This document shows positions 57,455 to 64,000 of a DNA stretch of 64,000 bases, one piece after another. Positions within the stretch are counted from its first letter, which is position 1. Each line of letters begins with the position of its first letter. A model generated the notes under the pieces. It had not been told where the DNA came from, did no database searches, and saw only the letters and a program-made list of their open reading frames with translations. This DNA is from Brachybacterium sillae (lineage in GTDB: Bacteria; Actinomycetota; Actinomycetes; Actinomycetales; Dermabacteraceae): contig NZ_JAFEUW010000001.1 in NCBI RefSeq assembly GCF_025028335.1, forward strand, positions 62,001 to 126,000, read 5' to 3'. The position numbers and the translations under genes are program-made.

Positions 57455-60211
57455 ATGACGCCCGAGCCCGCGCAGGATGCCCCCACGCCCACGACCGAGG
57501 GTTTCGGCCCGGGGACACGACTGCTGCTGATCGACGGACACGCCATGGCCTTCCGGGCCTTCTTCGCGTTGCCCGCCGACAGTTTCACCGATGGCCGCGG
57601 CCAGTCCACCAACGCCGTCTACGGGTTCGCCCGCATGATCTTCAACGTGGTCGTCGCGGAGGAGCCCACGCATGTGGCGGTCGCCTTCGACCTGCCCGGT
57701 GGCACTTTCCGTGACCGCATCTACGACCAGTACAAGGCCGGCCGGGAGGAGACCCCGAAGGAGTTCCACGGGCAGGTCGGCCTGATCCAGCAGGTCCTCG
57801 ACGCCCTCGGGGTGCGCTGGCTGACCGTGGAGGGCTACGAGGCCGATGACATCATCGCCACCCTCGCCACCCGCACGGAGGCGGCCGGGGGAGAGGCCCT
57901 GATCGTCTCCAGCGACCGTGACGCCCTCCAACTGGTCTCCGAGCGGGTGACCCTGCTGCAGCCGGTGAAGGGTGTCACCGAGCTGCGGCGCATGACCCCC
58001 GAGGCGGTCGAGGAGAAGTACCAGGTGCCGCCCGTCCGCTACCCGGACCTCGCGGCGATGGTGGGGGAGAGCGCCGACAACCTCCCGGGTGTGCCCGGCG
58101 TCGGCCCGAAGACCGCTGCGAAGTGGCTGGGGAAGTACGGCGACCTCGAGGGCGTGCTCGCGCACGCCGACGAGATCACCGGCAAGGCCGGGCAGAACCT
58201 GCGCGACCATGTCGAGGACGTGCGCCGCAACCGCCGCATGAACGCGGCGGTCACGGGTCTCGACCTGCCGGAGGACCCGGCCGACTACGCCCTCGGCCGC
58301 GGAGACGGGCCCACCCTCATGGCGGTCTTCGATGATCTCTCCTTCGGCCCGACGATCCGCCGGGATGTGCCGGAGGTGCTGCTGGGCCACGAGGGCCTGG
58401 GTGCCGAGCAGCCGGCCGCCCCCTCCGGCCGTGACCTGTCCGCGCTGCAGCGGCCGATCGGCGAGCAGGTCGCCGCGCTGCTCCAGGGGCCGCTCGCCGA
58501 CGGCGCGGCGCTCGTGGTGGACGGCACCTGGGACGGGGGCCAGGGGGATGCGCAGCGCCTCGCCCTCGCCGCGGGCGACACCCTCGCCGTCATCGATCTG
58601 ACGGCGCTGGACGATGCCGCCGAACGCGCCCTGGCGCAGTGGCTCGCCGATCCCGAGGTGCCGCTCACCGCGCACGACACGAAACTCGCCACCCATCAGC
58701 TGCGTGGTCGCGGGTTCGACCCCGCCGGGTGGCGTCTGGACCTGTCGCTGGCGGAGTTCCTCTGCCGACCCGATCAGCGCCCGACGGACCTGGCGGGCCT
58801 CGCCCTGCGCCACCTGCAGGAGGATCTGCAGGTCACGACGGCCGGCGCCCAGCAGGAGCTCGACCTCGGCGGCACCGACGGGGAGGACGCCGAGCAGGAA
58901 GCCGCGGTGCGGCTGGCCCGGCAGGTCGACGCTGTCGACAGGCTCGCTCCGATCCTGCGCCGGCAGATGGACGAGCACAGCGCGACCTCCCTGCACGATG
59001 ACCTGGAACTGCCCCTGGCGATCGTCATCGCCCCGATGGAGGAGGCCGGCATCGCCGTCGACGACGCGGTGCTCGCCGAGCTCGACGCCCAGCACGCCCA
59101 GCAGCAGACGGCGGTGGCGGAGTCGGCGTACGGCCACCTCGGCGGGGAGCGCATCAACCTGGGTTCCCCGAAGCAGCTGCAGGAGGTGCTGTTCGAGCGC
59201 CTGGGGATGCCGAAGACGCGGCGCACCAAGACCGGGTACACCACGGATGCGGAGGCCCTCGCCGACCTCTACGCCCGCACCGAGCATCCCTTCCTCGCGG
59301 ACCTGCTCACGCACCGTGACGTGACGAAGATGCGGCAGATCATCGACACCCTGCGGCGGGCGATCGCCGACGACGGCCGGATCCACACCACCTTCCACCA
59401 GAACGTCGCCGCCACCGGGCGCCTCTCCAGCAACACCCCGAACCTGCAGAACATCCCGGCGCGCACCGAGGAGGGGCGGAGGATCCGCTCGGCCTTCCAC
59501 TGCGGACCCGGGTACGAGGCGCTGCTGACCGCCGACTACTCGCAGATCGAGATGCGCATCATGGCGCACCTGTCGGAGGACCAGGGCCTCATCGAGGCCT
59601 TCCGCTCCGGGGAGGACCTGCACCGGTTCGTCGCCTCCCGGGTGTTCGACGTGGCCCCCGAGGACGTCGACCCGGCCATGCGCTCGAAGACCAAGGCCGT
59701 CAGCTACGGCCTCGCCTACGGGTTGTCGGCCTTCGGTCTGTCGCGGCAGCTGCAGATCAGCCAGTCGGAGGCGACGGCCCTGCGGGACGGGTACTTCGAG
59801 CGCTTCGGCGGGGTGCGGGACTACCTGCGCGAGAGCGTCGAGAGGGCCCGCGCCACCGGGTACACCGAGACGATCCTGGGGCGCCGCCGCTACCTGCCGG
59901 ATCTCACCGCCGACAACCGGCAGCGCCGCGAGAACGCCGAGCGGGTGGCGCTGAACTCGCCCATCCAGGGCAGCGCCGCCGACATCATCAAGCTTGCCAT
60001 GCTGCGGGTGGAGGAGGGTCTGCGCCGGGAGGGCCTCGCCTCGCGGATCCTGCTCCAGGTGCACGACGAGCTCGTGGTCGAGGTCGCCGAGGGGGAGACC
60101 GACGCCGCTCGGACGGTGATCGTGGAGGGCATGAGCGCCGCCTATGAGCTGTCGGTGCCCCTGGAGGTCGGGGTCGGTGTCGGCCGCGACTGGCTGGAGG
60201 CCGCCCACTGA
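57455..60211 (+). CDS. polA: DNA polymerase I
   Basis: A 918-residue replication and repair enzyme. The N-terminal 5' nuclease domain begins LLLIDGHAMAFRAFFAL, with VEGYEADDIIATLA and SADNLPGVPGVGPKTAAKWL. The middle exonuclease domain lacks the acidic proofreading residues, as in other actinobacteria. The polymerase motifs are DYSQIEMRIMAHLSED (A), RSKTKAVSYGLAYGLSAFG (B) and LLQVHDELVVEV (C). ATG 57455 has a weak AGGGTGAG site. Confidence 0.97.
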   Translation: MTPEPAQDAPTPTTEGFGPGTRLLLIDGHAMAFRAFFALPADSFTDGRGQSTNAVYGFARMIFNVVVAEEPTHVAVAFDLPGGTFRDRIYDQYKAGREETPKEFHGQVGLIQQVLDALGVRWLTVEGYEADDIIATLATRTEAAGGEALIVSSDRDALQLVSERVTLLQPVKGVTELRRMTPEAVEEKYQVPPVRYPDLAAMVGESADNLPGVPGVGPKTAAKWLGKYGDLEGVLAHADEITGKAGQNLRDHVEDVRRNRRMNAAVTGLDLPEDPADYALGRGDGPTLMAVFDDLSFGPTIRRDVPEVLLGHEGLGAEQPAAPSGRDLSALQRPIGEQVAALLQGPLADGAALVVDGTWDGGQGDAQRLALAAGDTLAVIDLTALDDAAERALAQWLADPEVPLTAHDTKLATHQLRGRGFDPAGWRLDLSLAEFLCRPDQRPTDLAGLALRHLQEDLQVTTAGAQQELDLGGTDGEDAEQEAAVRLARQVDAVDRLAPILRRQMDEHSATSLHDDLELPLAIVIAPMEEAGIAVDDAVLAELDAQHAQQQTAVAESAYGHLGGERINLGSPKQLQEVLFERLGMPKTRRTKTGYTTDAEALADLYARTEHPFLADLLTHRDVTKMRQIIDTLRRAIADDGRIHTTFHQNVAATGRLSSNTPNLQNIPARTEEGRRIRSAFHCGPGYEALLTADYSQIEMRIMAHLSEDQGLIEAFRSGEDLHRFVASRVFDVAPEDVDPAMRSKTKAVSYGLAYGLSAFGLSRQLQISQSEATALRDGYFERFGGVRDYLRESVERARATGYTETILGRRRYLPDLTADNRQRRENAERVALNSPIQGSAADIIKLAMLRVEEGLRREGLASRILLQVHDELVVEVAEGETDAARTVIVEGMSAAYELSVPLEVGVGVGRDWLEAAH

Positions 60212-60283
60212 GCCGGCGGGCACCGCGGCGCACCGCACGTGCCCCGTCGCACGTCCGGAGGGCGTGCCGACCACTGTCCGAGC

Positions 60284-60292
60284 TGGTACTCT
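60284..60292 (+). promoter_or_regulatory. Candidate extended -10 (TGGTACTCT) of rpsA
   Basis: TG-N-TACTCT lies about 105 nt upstream of the rpsA ATG, with TGCCGA at 60265-60270 as a weak -35. The long leader up to 60395 has no other clear element. Confidence 0.4.
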
Positions 60293-60395
60293 GGTGAAGT
60301 CTGTGCGCGATCGCTCACGCCTGTGCGTCGGGAGTGCGCGGACAGCAGTTCCCTGTACCGACTCGATTCCCTGTTCCGACGGAGTTCCGACCTTC

Positions 60396-61859
60396 ATGAC
60401 CGACACTTCCACCCCGCAGATCGCCGTCAATGACATCGGCAGCGCCGATGACCTCATGGCCGCCATCGACTCCACCATCAAGTACTTCAACGATGGTGAC
60501 ATCGTCGAGGGCACGGTGGTGAAGGTCGATCGCGACGAGGTGCTCCTCGACATCGGCTACAAGACCGAGGGCGTCATCCCCTCCCGTGAGCTGTCCATCA
60601 AGCACGACGTCGATCCGTCGGAGATCGTCGAGGTCGGCGACGAGGTCGAGGCCCTGGTCCTCCAGAAGGAGGACAAGGAGGGTCGCCTGATCCTGTCCAA
60701 GAAGCGCGCCCAGTACGAGCGCGCCTGGGGCACGATCGAGCAGATCAAGGAGGACGACGGCGTCGTCACCGGTACCGTCATCGAGGTCGTCAAGGGCGGC
60801 CTGATCGTCGACATCGGCCTGCGCGGCTTCCTCCCCGCCTCCCTCGTCGAGATGCGTCGTGTCCGCGACCTGCAGCCGTATGTCGGCCAGGAGATCGAGG
60901 CCAAGATCATCGAGCTGGACAAGAACCGCAACAACGTGGTGCTGTCCCGCCGCGCCTACCTCGAGCAGACCCAGTCGGCCGTGCGCTCCGACTTCCTGCA
61001 GACCCTGCAGAAGGGCCAGGTCCGCGAGGGTGTCGTGTCCTCCATCGTCAACTTCGGTGCGTTCGTGGACCTCGGCGGTGTCGACGGTCTGGTGCACGTC
61101 TCCGAGCTGTCCTGGAAGCACATCGACCACCCGAGCGAGGTCGTCGAGGTCGGTACCCCGGTCAAGGTCGAGGTCCTGGACGTCGACATGGACCGCGAGC
61201 GCGTCTCCCTGTCGCTGAAGGCGACCCAGGAGGACCCGTGGCAGCTGTTCGCCCGCACTCACGCCATCGGCGAGGTCGTGCCGGGCAAGGTCACCAAGCT
61301 CGTCCCCTTCGGTGCGTTCGTGCGTGTCGAGGACGGCATCGAGGGCCTGGTGCACATCTCCGAGCTGGCCCAGCGCCACGTGGACCTGCCCGAGCAGGTC
61401 GTCACCGTCGACCAGGACGTCTTCGTCAAGGTCATCGACATCGACCTGGAGCGTCGCCGCATCTCGCTGTCGCTCAAGCAGGCCAACGAGGGTGTGGATC
61501 CGGAGGGCGACGACTCGACCTTCGATCCGGCGCTGTACGGCATGGCCGCGGAGTACGACGAGAACGGCGAGTACAAGTACCCCGAGGGCTTCGATCCGGA
61601 GACCAACGAGTGGCTCGAGGGCTACGAGAAGCAGCGCGAGGAGTGGGAGTCCCAGTACGCGGCCGCCTACGAGCGCTGGACCGCCCACAAGGCGCAGGTC
61701 GCCGAGGCCCTCAAGGCCGACGAGGAGTCCGCAGTGGCCGGTGGCGACGACACCGTCGCCCCCACCGCGACCTCCTACCGGTCGTCCAGCTCGGATGAGG
61801 GCACCCTGGCCTCCGAGGAGGCCCTCGCCGCTCTGCGCGCCAAGCTGACCGGCAACTGA
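60396..61859 (+). CDS. rpsA: 30S ribosomal protein S1
   Basis: A 487-residue S1 with four S1/OB repeats (starting near [63 protein letters not shown] and [21 protein letters not shown]), the actinobacterial number. A hydrophilic C-terminal tail ([20 protein letters not shown]) follows. A GGAG sits 11 nt before the ATG. A terminator follows. Confidence 0.97.
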   Translation: MTDTSTPQIAVNDIGSADDLMAAIDSTIKYFNDGDIVEGTVVKVDRDEVLLDIGYKTEGVIPSRELSIKHDVDPSEIVEVGDEVEALVLQKEDKEGRLILSKKRAQYERAWGTIEQIKEDDGVVTGTVIEVVKGGLIVDIGLRGFLPASLVEMRRVRDLQPYVGQEIEAKIIELDKNRNNVVLSRRAYLEQTQSAVRSDFLQTLQKGQVREGVVSSIVNFGAFVDLGGVDGLVHVSELSWKHIDHPSEVVEVGTPVKVEVLDVDMDRERVSLSLKATQEDPWQLFARTHAIGEVVPGKVTKLVPFGAFVRVEDGIEGLVHISELAQRHVDLPEQVVTVDQDVFVKVIDIDLERRRISLSLKQANEGVDPEGDDSTFDPALYGMAAEYDENGEYKYPEGFDPETNEWLEGYEKQREEWESQYAAAYERWTAHKAQVAEALKADEESAVAGGDDTVAPTATSYRSSSSDEGTLASEEALAALRAKLTGN

Positions 61860-61901
61860 TCCCTCGCCCGGCCCGTCACGGCCGGATGCGAGATCACCGC
61901 A

Positions 61902-61937
61902 CGACGGGCGGGCACCCCACGGGGTGCCCGCCCGTCG
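61902..61937 (+). terminator. 17-bp stem terminator after rpsA
   Basis: CGACGGGCGGGCACCCC and its exact complement flank a two-base AC loop (in practice a four-base CACG loop), 42 nt after rpsA. GC-only stem without U-run. Confidence 0.8.
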
Positions 61938-61981
61938 GGCATACGGGCCCGCTCCGGGACCTCCATGGGAGAATCGACCCC

Positions 61982-63211
61982 ATGCTGCGCTGGACCACGG
62001 CCGGGGAATCCCACGGCCCCTCCCTCATCGCCCTCATCGACGGACTGCCCGCCGGCCTCGAGCTGACGAGCGAGGACCTCGTCGCCGCCCTCGCCCGGCG
62101 TCGGCTGGGCCACGGACGCGGCGCCCGGCAGCGATTCGAGCAGGACGTGGTGCGAGTGCTCAGCGGTCTGCGGCATGGCCGCACCCTCGGGTCGCCTCTC
62201 GCGGTGGAGATCGGAAACGCCGAGTGGCCGAAGTGGGAGAAGGTCATGGCCGCCGACCCCGTCGACCCGGCGGATCTGCTGGTCGACGCCGGCACCGGCG
62301 ATGAACGGGAAATCGCCCGCAACCGCCCGCTGACCCGTCCCCGGCCCGGCCACGCGGATCTGGCGGGGATGATCAAGTACGGCTTCGATGAGGCCCGGCC
62401 CGTGCTGGAACGCGCCAGCGCCCGCGAGACCGCCGCCCGGGTGGCCGCCGGCGCCGTCGCCGCACGGCTGCTGGAGCAGGCCGCCGGCATCCGTCTGGTC
62501 TCCCACGCCCTCGCCGTCGGATCTGTCCGTGTCCCGGAGGACGCCCCTCTGCCCGGCCCCGGTGACGTCACAGCCCTCGACGCGGATCCGCTGCGCTGCT
62601 TCCACCCGGAGACCTCCGCCGCGATGGTCGCGGAGGTCGACGCCGCGAAGGCCGCGGGCGACACCCTCGGCGGTGTCGTCGAGGTCCTCGCCTATGGGGT
62701 GCCGGTGGGTCTGGGAAGTCACACCCAGTGGGACCGCCGTCTGGACGGGCGCCTCGCTCAGGCGATCATGTCGATCCAGGCGATGAAGGGCGTGGAGATC
62801 GGGGACGGGTTCGCGGTGGCCGCCTCTCGCGGCAGCGATGCCCAGGACGAGATCCTCCCCGGCGGCGTCGGCGCTGCCGGCACCCACCGTGCCGCGAACC
62901 GGGCCGGCGGCACCGAGGGCGGCATCAGCAACGGCGAGGTGATCCGTGTGCGCGGGGCGCTCAAGCCGATCTCCACCGTGCCGCGGGCACTGCGGACCGT
63001 GGACCTCGCCACCGGTGGGGAGGCTCGCGCCAACCATCAGCGCTCCGATGTGTGTGCTGTCGCCCCCGCCGCGGTGATCTCGGAGGCCATGGTGGCGCTG
63101 ATCCTCGCCGATGCCCTGCTGGAGAAGACCGGCGGCGACAGCGTGCCCGAGATCCGGGCGCACCTGCAGGCCACCCGAGCGCTGCAGCAGCGCCGCGGGG
63201 CGGGCGCGTGA
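61982..63211 (+). CDS. aroC: Chorismate synthase
   Basis: A 409-residue FMN-dependent enzyme of the last shikimate step. Motifs: [14 protein letters not shown] at the N-terminus, [34 protein letters not shown], and the [15 protein letters not shown] and [15 protein letters not shown] blocks. Its product feeds trpE upstream in the window. GTGA overlap with aroK. Confidence 0.97.
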   Translation: MLRWTTAGESHGPSLIALIDGLPAGLELTSEDLVAALARRRLGHGRGARQRFEQDVVRVLSGLRHGRTLGSPLAVEIGNAEWPKWEKVMAADPVDPADLLVDAGTGDEREIARNRPLTRPRPGHADLAGMIKYGFDEARPVLERASARETAARVAAGAVAARLLEQAAGIRLVSHALAVGSVRVPEDAPLPGPGDVTALDADPLRCFHPETSAAMVAEVDAAKAAGDTLGGVVEVLAYGVPVGLGSHTQWDRRLDGRLAQAIMSIQAMKGVEIGDGFAVAASRGSDAQDEILPGGVGAAGTHRAANRAGGTEGGISNGEVIRVRGALKPISTVPRALRTVDLATGGEARANHQRSDVCAVAPAAVISEAMVALILADALLEKTGGDSVPEIRAHLQATRALQQRRGAGA

Positions 63212-64000
63212 GCTCGTCGGAGGACCTCGCCCCCTGCGCGATCCTCATCGGCCCGATGGGCGCCGGGAAGTCCACCGTGGGGCGGGAGCTCGCCGGGCTG
63301 CTGCACGTCCCCTTCGCCGACCTCGACCACCTGGTGGAGGACGCCGCAGGCTGCAGCATCCCGCAGCTGTTCGCCGATCACGGGGAGTCCGCCTTCAGGG
63401 ACCTCGAACTCGACACGCTGCGCAGCGCCCTGCGGGAGCATCGAGGGGTGCTGGCCCTCGGCGGTGGTGCCCCGGTGCGCGAGGAGGCCCAGGACCTGCT
63501 GCGCGGCGGCCCCGTCGTGCTGCTGACGGTCACCGCGCAGGACGTCGCCCGGCGCCTGCACGGCGGGGCCGGCCGCCCGCTGCTGTCCGGGGACGATGAC
63601 CCCCTCGCGACCTGGGAGGCACTGGCCGCCGCACGGGAACCGATCTACCGGGACCTCGCCCGGGTGGTGGTGCCCTCCGGGGAGAACCCGCCCGGGGCGA
63701 CCGCCCGCCGGGTGCGCGACGCCCTGGGTCTCGGCCACGGGGTGGCGGCACCCGGTGGGGGTCCCCAGACGGCTCCCGCGCGGTCCCGTCCCGATCCGTC
63801 CCGTCCCGATCCGTCCCGTCCTGACCCGTCCCCCGGAAGGAGATCGCGTGACCACCACCATCCCCGTCACCACCCCGGACGGCGACTACCCGGTCCTGCT
63901 CGGCCGGGGGTCCGCGCCGACCTCCCGACCCATCTTCCGGAGCGAGCGCGCCGCGCCCTCATCGTCCACCAACCGAGTGTCCGCGAGCTGGCGGAGGACC
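63208..64000 (+). CDS. aroK: Shikimate kinase, no stop within the window
   Basis: The kinase part spans about residues 1-175: P-loop GPMGAGKST at 15-23, [10 protein letters not shown] and the [10 protein letters not shown] motif. The start GTG overlaps aroC. After [11 protein letters not shown] the frame does not close: it runs through three in-frame SRPDP repeats and over the aroB start to the window end. In the next frame a TGA lies at 63822-63824, suggesting that a one-base indel in the aroK 3' end (for example the G-run near 63757) removed the stop. Alternatively it is a fused protein. The kinase assignment is firm; the C-terminus is uncertain. Confidence 0.8.
   Translation, partial: MSSSEDLAPCAILIGPMGAGKSTVGRELAGLLHVPFADLDHLVEDAAGCSIPQLFADHGESAFRDLELDTLRSALREHRGVLALGGGAPVREEAQDLLRGGPVVLLTVTAQDVARRLHGGAGRPLLSGDDDPLATWEALAAAREPIYRDLARVVVPSGENPPGATARRVRDALGLGHGVAAPGGGPQTAPARSRPDPSRPDPSRPDPSPGRRSRDHHHPRHHPGRRLPGPARPGVRADLPTHLPERARRALIVHQPSVRELAED
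63784..63828 (+). repeat. Three 15-bp tandem repeats in the aroK tail
   Basis: Units of TCCCGTCCCGATCCG: two exact copies and one with two changes. In the aroK frame each encodes SRPDP, so a change of unit number keeps the frame. Confidence 0.85.
63848..64000 (+). pseudogene. aroB: 3-dehydroquinate synthase start, frameshifted in the window
   Basis: The GTG with GGAAGGAG upstream starts [21 protein letters not shown], the AroB N-terminus. At the G-run 63906-63910 the conserved continuation [20 protein letters not shown] appears in another frame, the one open from aroK. One missing G would explain this. The gene continues beyond the window, so true inactivation, sequencing error or a fused aroK-aroB frame cannot be told apart here. 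Confidence 0.7.

Noticed and set aside
57362-60553. Antisense frame of 1063 codons opposite polA
   Set aside because: Low-complexity Gly/Arg/Val-rich translation with no family motifs; a shadow of GC-rich codon usage. The same applies to 51,262-54,696 opposite gltD/pyk and 17,791-20,310 opposite carB.
63208-64000. A native AroK-AroB fusion
   Set aside because: The AroB N-terminus with its own ribosome-binding site lies in another frame, so a one-base frameshift is the simpler reading; kept as an open alternative.

Overview
The window is a very GC-rich chromosomal segment of an actinobacterium. The evidence is a SufR-led suf operon, an actinobacterial integration host factor (mIHF), a PdtaR-type ANTAR regulator, an HGxxPAAW-type small membrane protein next to trpC, a PolA that appears to lack proofreading residues, and a gene order (hisI-trpE-trpC-trpB-trpA-lgt ... 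pyk ... pdtaR ... polA-rpsA) resembling that of mycobacteria. The gltBD pair between lgt and pyk, and the general style, fit Micrococcales (Brachybacterium/Dermabacteraceae-like). That placement is an inference, not a measurement. Genes in operons are packed with ATGA, GTGA or TGATG start/stop overlaps.

Layout. 1-2,046: an ABC export pair (one partner cut by the window edge) and a glutathionyl-hydroquinone-reductase-like enzyme. 2,345-8,013: the Fe-S assembly operon sufR-sufB-sufD-Rieske-sufC-(hairpin)-sufT, without sufS or sufU, ending in a frameshifted GNAT gene. 8,160-11,947: alanine dehydrogenase, an ABC-F ATPase and an HTH protein of unknown role. 12,109-22,046: efp-nusB, then the pyrimidine operon pyrR-pyrB-pyrC-(PH-like protein)-carA-carB-pyrF behind a PyrR-binding RNA element. 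22,234-26,256: mihF-gmk-rpoZ-coaBC-metK. 26,253-33,227: hisI-trpE-membrane proteins-trpC-trpB-trpA-lgt.

33,707-49,085 is the striking part: a 15.4-kb accessory island sitting inside gltB, the large subunit of glutamate synthase. It is bounded by two inverted, nearly identical IS3-family copies. Inside are an ISL3 element, one IS1634-family element plus a remnant of a second copy, a second type of IS1634 element, an IS5/IS481 chimera, an IS110 element and an IS1380 element. Between them lie broken cargo genes: a TetR-MFS-SDR' cassette, an HxlR-SnoaL pair and a Baeyer-Villiger-type monooxygenase fragment. The island did not simply insert. About 590 codons of gltB are missing and the outer junctions show no target duplication, so GltB has lost most of its glutaminase domain and the central domain. 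The 8.8-kb inner segment does show a clean 24-bp direct duplication, which points to a composite jump of IS1634-family ends into the right-hand IS3 copy.

49,086-64,000: the gltB 3' part, gltD, pyk, tRNA-Leu(CAA) on the minus strand, pdtaR, a lipoprotein solute-binding protein, a PaaI-type thioesterase, polA, rpsA, aroC, aroK and the start of aroB. The aroK/aroB junction is abnormal: aroK has no stop before the window end, and the aroB frame shifts at a G-run.

Together the backbone makes Fe-S clusters, pyrimidines, tryptophan and chorismate, plus core replication and translation factors. The island breaks glutamate synthase and carries debris of what looks like an oxidative catabolic or efflux cluster.
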